DNA of 64,000 bases, taken from Paraphoma chrysanthemicola. Taxonomy: Eukaryota > Ascomycota > Dothideomycetes > Pleosporales > Phaeosphaeriaceae. Numbering within the stretch: position 1 is the first letter of the stretch; each line of letters opens with the position of its first letter. The notes beneath the pieces were generated by a model. The model was not told the origin of the DNA. It saw only the letters and a list, made by a program, of their open reading frames with translations, and did not search any database. The stretch lies in NCBI GenBank assembly GCA_020744225.1, contig JAGMWG010000003.1, positions 434,001 through 498,000 of the forward strand. Reading direction: 5' to 3'. Below are positions 10,379 through 21,306 of the stretch, piece after piece. A program made the translations under genes and the position numbers.

Positions 10379-10826
10379 TGTGGCGTGGTGTAGACTGGCG
10401 CTCCAGGTGAGAGCTCGCGCAGAAGCTACGACTAGGGTTGGGTGGCTCGGTGATGGTGAATGTAAACTACTGCAATCGCATGGTGCCTTATCATCAAATT
10501 AAGTCGGTCCAGCGAAGTCGACCCGCGGCGCAGTGTAGGTGGTTGTGCTATGCGTCGTGCAGTGGAGTGCATGCGGAGGTCGATTCGGCAACTTTTTGGA
10601 GCTCGGCTTGGCAGGGCAAGCCAATGGACCCTGCACAAAAGCTCCGGCGAACACATGCACCCCAAACAATCACCACTGCGAATCCTCCACACGTCATTCA
10701 CTGCACGTCGCATCGCTCCCGCCGGTCCCGTACAAGACAACTCAAACTGCTTACTCCCAATTCAGCACCGCTGAAAACACGCGACACGGGCGCATTGCGA
10801 GCTCCGCAGCACCTCCGCAATCCGCC
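10379..10826. promoter_or_regulatory. Divergent promoter region between IST3 and dynein LIC
   Basis: 448 bp separate two head-to-head start codons, so both promoters must lie here. Several overlapping short ORFs on both strands are not supported as genes. No TATA box stands out. Confidence 0.5.
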
Positions 10827-12579
10827 ATGGCGAGCGCCCGTCGGACGTCACATTTCCCCACACGGATCGGAAACGACAGACCAGGCAGTCGCGATGCAGA
10901 CAAGGAGGAGATATGGAAACCCATGCTGGACAACATCTCGAGCGGGAAGCGCCTGCCAGAAAAGAGCCTGCTGGTCCTGGGTGAGGTTATTGACAGCAGG
11001 TGGACAAGGAAGGAGCTAACGGGACACAGGCGGGACACCAGAAACACAGCGAGAATTCTTAGAGTCGGTGTCAACAGACAGCGCAAGTAACCGGAGACCG
11101 CCAGACCGCGGGAGGAAGCCGCCAGTCGCGAACCAGTTTGCGCTTGGCTACACCTACCAGGACGTGCTCGACACCGACCATGAAGGTATGCACAGAGTCC
11201 CTAAAATACTGCATACAATAGAAGACTAATATTGATACTTTAGACACCCTCGCCCGCCTCTCACTCTACCTCCTCGCCAACCCTTCGCCCTCCTTCACAC
11301 CCCTGATCAAGCCATACCTCAACCCGCGCACCCTACCAAATATGCTGATAGTCATACTGCTGGATTGGAACCACCCCTGGCTATGGATACGGCAGCTGCG
11401 CGACTGGATACGCGTCTTGCGGTCCCTGATTCTCTCGCTTGACGATGCCTCTAAAATGGTGCTGGAGGAGAACATCCAGACGCTGCAGGACAAGGGGCGC
11501 AACCTCGGCTCGGAGACGAGTAGTAGTCTAGAAGGCGTGAAAATACCGCTGGGTCCAGGAGAGTGGGACGAACCGCTCGGCATACCATTGTGCGTTGTTT
11601 GCCAAAATGCCGACAAGATCGAGGCATTGGAGAAGGAGCGAGGGTGGAAAGAGGAGGAATTCGACTTTATACTACAATATCTGCGCACAATCCTCCTCAA
11701 GCACGGTTCAAGTCTGGTGTACACCATGCCAACGGCCCCTGGCTCACTGCAAACGCTCATACATTCCACCCTGGGTATAAAGTCTCTGCTCAAGCAGGAG
11801 CAGCTGAGGCACAATGTCACCGACCGCGACCGCGTTCTAGTACCGCCTAATTGGGACTCGTGGGCAAAGATCAGAATACTGCGAGAGGGCTTTGATGTGG
11901 AGGGCATAAGCGAACGATGGAGCGTTGACATTGAGATCCCACGACACATGCGAGTGACGAACGGGGCAGCGCCAACTGTACCTGATGGTGAAGGCCAATC
12001 AAATGGAGAACCCGAGCCATCGCCTGTTGTTGAGGAAACACAAGATGAGCCAACCGCAACCTCGATCTACGAAGACACGATCCGGAACCCTGAGAGCGAC
12101 TTCCCTCTCGCTGGAATGTCGAAACAAGCAAATGGTGTCGAAGTCACAAGCAAAGATGCCCAGGCTTTTCTTACTGAGCAAGTCAGTGTCTTGGAGCAAC
12201 TGCGGCGCGAAGACGAGAATGAGGCGGCAATCAAAGCCGCGCGAAAAGACACAGAAGCCCCGTCGATCCGGACGTGGACGGATGACGCCTCTGGCGTTGT
12301 TGAAGAGCATATCGGCCCTGTGCAATTCAACATGGGCGGTATCCAGGTCAACGCTGATGAGATGGTGAAGAGACTACAGGTTTGTCACAGGCAATTATCC
12401 TTTCGAATCACTGCTAACTTGATGATGAGGATCGTGAGGCTAGCCGCACTACCGAAACTGGATCACCGCCTGCAACCACAACGCAGGACTCAGGAAAGAT
12501 GGACAACGAAAAGCTCATGTCATTCTTCTCCGGTCTGCTCAATAAGGGACCAAGTACTGGCAGTCCTCGCGGCGCCTAG
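10827..12579 (+). CDS. Cytoplasmic dynein light intermediate chain
   Basis: Dynein subunit that links the motor to cargo adaptors. Four exons (10827-10980, 11030-11185, 11244-12379, 12430-12579) give 531 residues. Residues around 50 read LLVLGGTPETQREFLESV, the position of the G-domain P-loop, but the GKT/S of a working P-loop is absent. The central block (LGYTYQDVLD, LLDWNHPWLWIRQL, VVCQNADKIE) follows the Ras-like fold of the family. The last exon encodes NEKLMSFFSGLLNKG, matching the C-terminal adaptor-binding helix known from metazoan LIC1. That exon appears only after removing the 50-bp intron 12380-12429, which supports the model. Confidence 0.92.
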
Positions 12580-13607
12580 ATGCACCTTCGACTCAGAACC
12601 GGCGCTACAAGCCACAAATTTCAAATCGTTGTGCCCAGCGACGGCCATTCATGTTTGTCCTGGTCACTTCCTTGTTCTCTTTTTATCGTCGTGTCTATGG
12701 CTTTATACCCACAGCGTAGTCTGCTGCAATGGCATCGCTTCTCTTCCTCACCGTTGTGTTCTCCTGCATCTTACGCGTCTCGTCACAGATTGAATCGGCA
12801 GCGTTCGACATGCTCACTACAGTATGCTTCTCGAGCTTGCGAAACGCACGCGCCAACCGATGCTAGGAAGTATGCATGCGTGGCTCTATCCGGTCAACGG
12901 CTTTTCTCGGTATTTCAACGCCACGGATCCACATGGCATGCATGTGCATGTTGCTGACCGTTGCGCTACCCCGCGTTCTGGAATCTGTATTCTCAATTGT
13001 AGTACCGCTCCTGACGTACCTCAGAATAAGAGTCATATGCCAAGAGTCAGCCTTCTTTCCAAAGTGACCGACGATGACTTCTATGTGCGAAGCTTCAGGT
13101 GCCTACGCTTAAATGGTCTTGGCAGTCAGGAAATTGAATTTGTACTCTCTGGTATCGTCGATGAAAGACGCAGAGACCCCATCGACTGTTTTCCCCAATG
13201 CTGCTCTCATTGCAACATTCGGAGACTTCGTTTTGCGACATGCTTAACCCCGCATCGAACGTCCCCACAGGATTATCAAGGGTGGGCTTCGCTTTTCGGA
13301 TTGCAAATGCCGAGAAGTCAGTCAGCGAGAGCGCTTTCCAAGAACGACTCATATCCCTCTGAATTGAGCAACAAGAAGGCAGCCTGGCCCAATGAGAGTT
13401 CGCTCAGCACCCCTAGTATAGCATCGTAATGCGCCACATCTGTGCCCCTTGCCCGCGGACCTGGGCGAAGGGCTGATGAATCGATCAGCATAGCTCGAGT
13501 ACCGACGATGCGGGATTACCTACCCCAGTGTCAATGATATCTCACCCGTGATTCTTTCTCATTTCTGCATCATTGTCTGTACCTCTCCTTGACCTTCATT
13601 GCCCATC
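12580..13607. other. Intergenic, about 1 kb
   Basis: Contains the 3' UTR of the dynein gene and the promoter of the sugar transporter. A 201-codon rightward frame (12824-13429) has no recognisable domain and irregular composition; I do not call it a gene. Confidence 0.5.
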
Positions 13608-15618
13608 ATGACAGCAGACATAGCCAAGCATCCATCAAAACGATCCCAGTTCAACGCATACAACTTTTTAGTATGCTTTCTCGTCTCTCTCGGCCAGGTC
13701 GCTTTTGGACATCCTGCGAGTGTGATTGGCACGACATTGGGTATGCCCATCTCTTGATAACAGAGGGTCAAAGACTTGAAACTGACGCCGTGCGATCTAG
13801 GCGAACCGCCATTTCACGTGTACATGGGCTTGGTGGATGCACAAGGCAAACCTACACATAATGCCGAATCACTCATCGGGACGATGAATGGCATCTTCCA
13901 GGTTTGTCACCACATCCGCCAGAAGACTAGCACGTGCTGCAATTGAGAATTCGTATAAGATCGCGGCAGAGCTGACATAGTGTAGGCTGGAGCTGTCCTC
14001 GGTATCCTCTCCTCATCCTACATCATGGATCGCTGGGGCCGGAAAGCCGGCGTGATATATTGTGCAACCTTTAGCCTCATCGGCGGCGCGCTCCTCTGCG
14101 GCGCACAAAACGTCGGCATGTTCATTGCCGCACGCTTCATCGCTGGATGGGGAAGCTGGGGTTTCCTAGCCGTCAGTACGTCAACCATCCCGATCCTCCC
14201 CCAAGCAAGCAATGCTCACGCGCCACAGCACCAACATACTCCGCCGAACTCGCCCCGCCCGGTCTCCGCGGCTTCTTCGTCGGCATGAACGGCGTCAACA
14301 TCGCCCTCGGCTACGCCATCGCCTCCTACATGGGCATGGCATTCTACTTCGCCTCTTCCGACGCCGCAAAATGGCGCGGCCCCCTAGGCATCGCGCTCCT
14401 CTGGCCCGCCATGATGATCGGCATCACATTCATCGTCCCCGAATCCCCACGCTACCTACTCATGCAAGGCCGTATTGAAGAAGCGCGCGCCATCGTCATG
14501 AGACTGCATAGTATCAAGGGCGACCCTGATCAAGAATTCGCCAGAGCAGAGTTCTACCAGATGATGAAACAGACGGAAATCGATCGCACGCTGGATCCGG
14601 GGTGGGTGGCTATGTTTACGAAGAAAGGGTATCGACGACGCACGGCGCTGGCGATGGGGTTTGCGTTTGTGGGACAATCGACGGGGGTGTTGGTTATTAA
14701 TAATTACGGACCTACCTTATACGCCACGTTGGGCTACGATACTAAACAACAGCTCGAATTCCAATGCGGTTGGATCACGGTGGGTATTGTCTTCAACGCT
14801 GTTGGAGCAGTGTTCATGGATAAAGTCGGTCGCAAACCACTCATGCTCTTTGGCGTCGCGGGGTGTTGCGTCTGTCTTATCATCGAGGCGGCGATTGTGG
14901 CTACGTATGCTGAGGCTGCGACGAATAAAGCTGCGCTTGCGGCTGGAGTTGCGATGTACGTATTCAAATCCCCTCCGTCTTACCCGTTGCACGTCTGTTA
15001 CTTGGCACATGATGCCATAATCAACGTAGCTAACTCGGACCGCGCAGGTTCTACCTCTTCCTCGCGGTATACAGCATGGGCGTCGACGTCGCGGGCGTGG
15101 TGTTCTATTCTGAACTCTTCCCCAATCACATCCGTGCCAAGGGCGTGTGTTTGAGCATGGCGACTGTTGCGTTGACGGATCTTGTGTACCTCCAGGCTAC
15201 GACGACTGCGTTTGCGAATATTGGGTGGCGCTTCTACCTCGTCTTCATCATCATTTGCGGCGTTGGTGTTGTTGGTGCGTATTTTGTAAGTCCACTCTCT
15301 TGATTTCCAGGCTTATGTCTTGTTACTTGCTTAACGCTATGTTCACTCGATAATGAGCTGTTCATTCACACTGCTCTTGAATTGGAACTTCTGGACTGAT
15401 GATAAAACAAATAGCTCCTTCCCGAGACAAAAGGCATCCCTCTTGAAGAAATGGCCCGCATTTTCGGCGATGAAGTCGTCGTCACGCTGGATGACGTACA
15501 TGTTAATCACAACACGCATGAGCTCGTTGTTGGTGGCGGTGAGAAGGGTGGGCTGGAACATGTGGCGACGCATCAGGGCATTGAGAAGAGCGGAACGGAG
15601 AGGAGGGAGGGGGTTTGA
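13608..15618 (+). CDS. MFS sugar porter (hexose/disaccharide transporter family)
   Basis: Twelve-helix plasma-membrane transporter of the sugar porter family. Six exons (13608-13740, 13801-13901, 13986-14175, 14229-14955, 15048-15285, 15415-15618) sum to 530 residues. The diagnostic motifs are IMDRWGRKAG between helices 2 and 3, PESPRYLLMQGR after helix 6, MDKVGRKPLM in the second half and LLPETKGIPLEEM at the end. The first helix reads VCFLVSLGQVAFGHPASVIGTTLG. Introns are 53-129 bp and all GT-AG. Transport direction and sugar cannot be read; several fungal relatives carry glucosides, lactose or hexoses. Confidence 0.95.
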
Positions 15619-16647
15619 GAGTGTAAGCTGGAAAGTGAAGGGAGAAAGATGGGTGTGTTGAAGATAGGGCTCAGAGAGAGGACGATTGTGAGGAGTTTAG
15701 CAGGATGGATCGCAGGACTGCATGTTCAGTTGCGCTGTAGAATGATCCGCCTTTCAACCCAGCGGCATTGTTCAAGAGCTGTGAAAGGCATGACAGGGGT
15801 TGAGATTACTTTGTTCGCGAACGGCGGTGTAACAAAACTGAAATATTTCCTTCTTGCCCAGAATTTCCAGAGCGTGATGATCGATCTTGCTAGGTGCGCT
15901 GCAAGCTTGGAGATCTTGAAGCATTGATTATTAAATCTGATTACATGATTAGTAGGCCATCGAGGCTCTATTCTAGACAACGTGATTGATGAATCGGGGT
16001 TGACTCATCGACGAGTCATTGTCGATATACAACTTTGTGCTTAGAATCCTGAAAGATGCGCCGGAGATGGACGCAGCATGCTAGCTTAGGCTTGGTCAGA
16101 CTATATTGTATTCTTGTAATCCTGTTAGTTTGGGATGGCTGACTCACTATTTTACATCAGTGCCTAGATTTGCCTGGATTTGACATAACGTCATCAGCAC
16201 TCATTGGTAGTCCCACAGCACTGCTGCTGTGTAGATCTTCCCGTCAAAAATATTGTGTGGTGGAGACCTATTCGCACCGTGGTACACAGCAGGACCAAAA
16301 ACGAACAACAAATGCAATCCTGTGGTGAGTATCCACATCTACGGGGCGTCATGCGATTGGCGCCCAGTCCTGCATTATGCGCTCTTGCGCGAAAACAATC
16401 GCATACCACTGAGCGGGGTACGCATATCTGTACGACATGCACTGCGGCCAAGGACTGAACAATACGGGTCTTGATCTGCGATACAGGTCTCAAAGAGCTT
16501 CTGTCGCTCTCCGCTGACAGCGCACCACATTGGGTTCCTATCAGAGCATCTCCTGCAAGTACCGCAATCAATAAACTTCTGGGCCAGCGCTAAATGACAC
16601 TGACACTAGTGATACAATAGCCAATTCGCTCGTTCGAAGAACCCAGA
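15619..16647. other. Intergenic, about 1 kb
   Basis: No ORF with protein-like composition. The stretch holds the 3' UTR of the transporter and the promoter of the SET-domain gene. No RNA gene or repeat found by eye. Confidence 0.5.
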
Positions 16648-17814
16648 ATGTCGGAACGGAGTTGCGCTTTTTGCGACAAGACAGAATTGGATACGAAGCT
16701 ACAGCGTTGCGCAAAATGCTTGACAACATCTTACTGCTCTCGTGAGTGCCAGAAACGAGATTGGAAAATCCATAAGTTTCTTTGCAATTCTACCACCCCA
16801 GCCTCGGATGTATCCCACGTTGTTCCGAATCCAATCTCGAAAACCTACGACGAAGGCCAGCAGTGTTATGAGGTCAGAACGATCGCCGGAAAAGGTCAAG
16901 GCTTAGTTGCAATCTATGAGATACCGAGGGGTACAAGGATACTATCGGAGCGGCCTCTGTTTACTGTACCTAGAGATACGAATTCTCTCCGAGTCGTAAA
17001 GAAAGCCATACTGAGGAATCTCAAGTCACTCAGCGATGAGCAGCGGAAAGCTTTCTATCAGCTACACAACGCGCATGGCAACGACGAAGAATCTGATGTT
17101 GGTATCGTGCGCACCAACGCTCTCCCTCTTGGTGCAGGATCGGATACGGGTGGGCTCTTCCTCCAAGCATCACGCATCAACCATGCCTGCAACAGCAACA
17201 CGCAGAACACATGGAACCCCAGTACCGAACAGTTGACGATTCATGCATGCAGAGATATCAAGAAGGACGAGGAGATATGTATATCGTATCTTGATGGCTG
17301 GGACGACTACGCTTCGCGTCAACGAAAATTGAAAGCTTCCTTCGGCTTCACGTGTGCATGCGCGCTGTGCTCACTTCCAGTGGCCCAGCGCGAGCAAAAA
17401 GACCTCCGTTTGAAGGAAATGACAAGGCTCGACAGTATCGTCGGCGATGGTATGAGTATCGTCACTGCGCCTCTGGCATGCCTCTACCATTTGCAAACAA
17501 TGTTACAATTCATGGCCGAGGAGCACATCGACGATGCGAGGATCCCACGGGCGTACTACGATGCGCTGCAGATTACAATTGCACATGGCGACCAGGCACG
17601 GGCCAAGGTATTTGCTGAAAGAGCACACGGTAGTAGACTGGTACTAGAAGGAGGTGATAGTCCGGAGACAAAACGAGTGAAGGGATTTCTGGAAAGACCA
17701 AGTACTCATAGGCTCTATGGGACGACTATGAAGTGGAGGCAAGGAGTGGAGAAAATTCCGAAAGGCAAAAGCGCTGAGGAGTTCGAATTATGGTTGTGGA
17801 GAAGAAGCAAGTGA
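16648..17814 (+). CDS. MYND zinc-finger / SET-domain protein (SMYD-like)
   Basis: Probable protein lysine methyltransferase of the split-SET SMYD type. The 388-residue intronless ORF opens with a MYND finger (residues 6-47: CAFC...CAKC...YCSREC...H...C). The SET domain starts with GKGQGLVAIYEIPRGTRIL and carries the core NHACNSNTQNTW (the NHSC-like motif) and EEICISYLDGWDDY. The post-SET cysteines follow as FTCACALCSLP. The C-terminal part is helical. Fungal relatives are numerous and mostly uncharacterised, so the substrate is unknown. The start ATG is immediately followed by the finger. Confidence 0.92.
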   Translation: MSERSCAFCDKTELDTKLQRCAKCLTTSYCSRECQKRDWKIHKFLCNSTTPASDVSHVVPNPISKTYDEGQQCYEVRTIAGKGQGLVAIYEIPRGTRILSERPLFTVPRDTNSLRVVKKAILRNLKSLSDEQRKAFYQLHNAHGNDEESDVGIVRTNALPLGAGSDTGGLFLQASRINHACNSNTQNTWNPSTEQLTIHACRDIKKDEEICISYLDGWDDYASRQRKLKASFGFTCACALCSLPVAQREQKDLRLKEMTRLDSIVGDGMSIVTAPLACLYHLQTMLQFMAEEHIDDARIPRAYYDALQITIAHGDQARAKVFAERAHGSRLVLEGGDSPETKRVKGFLERPSTHRLYGTTMKWRQGVEKIPKGKSAEEFELWLWRRSK

Positions 17815-18189
17815 ATGTGGTATTAAGAATGTTTAGTCATGTCTAGGAGGGTCTCTCCAGCAGAGGGAAGAGCTCAATGCGTCGATACAGACTGGGTCAA
17901 ACCAAAGACACAGTAGTCGACGTAGTCAGAAAAGCATGATACGTAACTCATCGGCGACTGCGTAAATTCATGGGATACGTAAGAATTGTCGAGCTGCGAA
18001 TTTGCAGTCAATATCCCATTAGACCGTCCTCGAGGCCTTTGACTCACTATCATGCATGGGCGGTAAATGTAGGAAGTTATAAGCCCATATAACATCAAAT
18101 TCATGACCGAACTCCATATCGAGGTTATGACTATGGAAAACTAAGGAACGTGTTACATCTCACGCTAAAGGAATAACAACAGCCCTCGC
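17815..18189. other. Intergenic between convergent genes
   Basis: The SET-domain gene and the BTB gene end toward each other here; the 375 bp should hold both 3' UTRs. No other feature seen. Confidence 0.5.
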
Positions 18190-20224
18190 TTACGACACGT
18201 TCGAGGCACGGTCCACAATCTCATACTCTGTTTCAATAGGGCTGCTTTCTCGCACAAGCTGACCGGCGAGGTCGCATAAAAAGGCCCGGCATTGTTCGCA
18301 AGTCTTCCAACGATCGCCTTTAGCTATGTGTTTGCCCCGACGCGGGCAGTAATTTTTGTCAGCATCAATTGATGGGTCTGGGTCCTCGGGTGGAGACACT
18401 TGGCCGTTGCTGAGATGGATATCTACCCCATTTGTCGCTACCTCGGTAGTTGCCTCCGCTTGAGCAGATTCAGGCTCCATGGTAGCAGAGACTGCGAGTT
18501 CCGGGACATGAGGGTCTTGGCTTTCGATGGGTGGCGCCAGATGAGGCGACGGTGAAGGTCCTTCATCTGCTGCAGCTACTGCCGCCAGGCTTTGCATCTC
18601 GTCCTTTACCCAGGCATCCTTTTTTGATTTATCCATAGCTTTCTTCTTTTGGCTCTTACTCATGCCTGCAAACGGGTCGACCGTAGGCTCCTCAATCACC
18701 TGCTCGGACTCTGGCTCGGGCTCAGGCACGGGAAGGGGTGGAGGGATCGAGGCTTTTTTGCTCTTCTTCTTTTTCTTTGCTACCAGCTCTGGTTCTAGCA
18801 CTGGCCCTGGCTCTGTCTCACGCACATGCTTAAGAGGAGGCGACAGCAGAGACTCTTCAATGACAGGTTGCACATCGATGCATTCACCTTCCACCGGCGT
18901 TGGGTACTCCACAGGGAGCGGCGGCGCGTCTTCCGCTTTTGTCCCCTCCTCGATGCCGACGATAGCATGTTTCTTGCCTTTTTTCTTCTTGATGGGGATA
19001 GGTACACCCGCATCTGGCGACACATCGTCTTCTTTCACCACTGCAGGCTCGGCTTCGAGCACTGGTTGGGGGATAGGCTCGAGCTCAGCAGGCGATACTT
19101 CAGCACTTGCCCCAGGCTCCTTCTTTTTCTTTTTCTTAACTATAGGCATGGGTTTTGGTTCCACAACAGCGCTCGTCGCGAAGGTTGCCAAGCCTTTCTT
19201 GACTTTTTTCTTCGGTGGTTTGCTCGGACTGAAAGTTGGTCCATTATCCACCAATACTGTGCCTATTCCTGGCGGGGTTTGGACCAAGGTCTGTTGAGCA
19301 AGCGCTGCCTTGATAGGAATTTCTTCATTCGTAAAGGCTTCAGCCTGACACTCCTCTGCAGGAGCTTCGTTAATGTTGACGCACTCTACCTGCGGTGGCT
19401 CTTCGCTAGGCAGGTCTCTCTCGTCAACTACACATCCCCCCGGGGTTTCTGACGTTGGTCTCTCCGTCTGGCTAAGCACAGGTGACAACTTATTGGTATA
19501 GACTTCCACCATAATCTTCGCTAAAACTCTGATGAGAGCAACATTCTCGATGCGGCTGAACAAGTCATTCCTCGCGAATACGGTGGGATCTTGTTCAAAC
19601 GCCATTCTGGCTTTATCCCCCATGTACTCATGGAACCAGGTGGCGTCATCTGGGAGCTTTACGAAGTCTGTGTTGATCGCTTCAACCACATCGAAGATAC
19701 TCATCTCGGCTCCAAATGTGGAAATTTGCTGGCCTGCAAGCCGCTGTAGACCATGCAGCATGTATTTCTTCGCCGCAATGTAGGCCATCACAGCTCTACT
19801 GAACTCGATACGCATCACCTCGGCCGGAGACAGCTCGATGTCGTCGAGAGTTTGGTAAGCACCGGTGTACAAGTAGTGGATTATTACATGACCAGTACAT
19901 TCGTTCACATCAGACAGCTCTATTTCGTTGCCCCATGAGTCGTCGAATGCGATCCACTGTGGATTTTGCAGGAGGCGTCGCGGAACATAGTATCGTGTTT
20001 GTTGAGGGCCTATACGAAGAGCGACGGGAGACGTCGCGTAAGGACTGAAGTTGAAAGTCAGTGAGGGTTCAGATGGTGAGGCCCATATGAAAAGTTATTT
20101 CTAACGTGGTCTTGGGCCGCGGAGCATCAGGCTGAGGCTGAAGATCTGAGCCAATGAACTCCGCTACCGCAGGCTGCATCTCCATAGCCTGCGCTGCAGC
20201 ACCCTTCTTTCCCTTCTTTACCAT
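18190..20224 (-). CDS. BTB/POZ-like protein with long Lys/Glu-Pro-rich tail
   Basis: Two exons (20106-20224 and 18190-20044, intron 61 bp) give 657 residues. The N-terminus is basic (MVKKGKKGAAAQ). Residues about 40-170 fit a fungal BTB fold: a VPRRLLQNP strand, HVIIHYLYTGAYQTL and a helix containing YIAAKKYMLHGL. The middle is low complexity: at least four lysine runs (PPKKKVKK, VKKKKKKEPG, KKKKGKKHA, KKKKKSKKAS) separated by acidic Glu/Pro segments. The tail has CPRRGKH and WKTCEQC, possibly a small metal-binding knuckle. Such BTB proteins often act as scaffolds, but no function can be assigned. Confidence 0.85.
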
Positions 20225-21306
20225 TGTCACTGTTTGTTTGGAAATTGGCAGAAGTACACAAAATGTGTGTTGAGCGAAGCAATCTGCACATAAGGTAGGA
20301 TACTTCGTTATTTATCTGCATGAACTGAGCGGCATGCATGTGTTTACCCCGCTGTTGGACACCACTGAGCGCCCGCCACGTCAAGCAGTAGAAAATTGGG
20401 CGCCACAAGACTATGTTCTGGTGAATGAAATGGCAGCTCGACCAGCAGCTTCTTACCGGTGCAAAAAAGCTCACCCCACTTCACAAGCTGTTAGGCCAAT
20501 TAATGACCGTCTCGTCATATCGTCTGACGAGTGGCCTGCACCATTGCCATCGATCCTGTGTCTCCTCATGAAGTATTGCTTGATGATTACCGATCACTTT
20601 GTACTGTGGTGCCTGATCCTCGAACAAGATGATGCTGTACGGCAGGTTTAAGCTAGCGTCGGGATCGGCGACACCAGCCAGCCACCCAAACCAAACACCA
20701 CATCACGATAGTTACACCAACTTTAACGCGCGATAATGCCACCGATACAGCGCCGATAGACCAGAAAAACGAATGAGTGACATCAAGAGCAGAAGACCAT
20801 TCTTATTGCGTAAGTGGGCGTAAAGATCCGACAACGATAAAACCAAGCTAGGGCGACGACGCAAGGCTTCTGAGCAGTCAACATAGGCCTGGGGAATCAA
20901 GCCGCAAAAGTTGAGTTCGCTGCAACAGCTCGAGCTTGCGGATCGTATTGCGCCTTGCAGCTCTAGCGCTCCTTTAGTGGTATAAGTACGCAAAGTTTGC
21001 GTCTCGAGGATCGATTCAAAAGCGGGCTACGGTCGTGGAAATGAACAAACACAAGGGCTCTCAACTTTTCTCCCGACCTAAGAATTCGGTGACTACATTA
21101 ATGCAAGAAATACAATGATCAAGCGCAACGAGCTGTGTTCAGCCGATGATTTGCAAAATTGTTGACGTATTTCCATTGTGGTGTTTAAACTTTTCAAAAA
21201 TGCTGTGGTGCTCAAATGCCTCATTAATCACTCATTATAGCCGTTTCCGTTACTCCGAATGAACGGTCCCATTTTCCACAATGTACACCGAATCTCGATG
21301 TTTCTT
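20225..21306. other. Intergenic, about 1.1 kb
   Basis: Promoter of the leftward BTB gene and 3' UTR of the chitin synthase. Short ORFs (for example 20712-20993 on the minus strand) have no recognisable content. Confidence 0.5.

Noticed and set aside
12824..13429. 201-codon rightward open frame after the dynein gene
   Set aside because: Composition is uneven, no domain is visible, and it overlaps open frames in other phases; likely chance.
18662..19452. Long frames opposite the BTB gene, rich in Ser, Gly, Thr and Phe
   Set aside because: They mirror the Lys/Glu/Pro-rich coding strand; classic antisense shadows.
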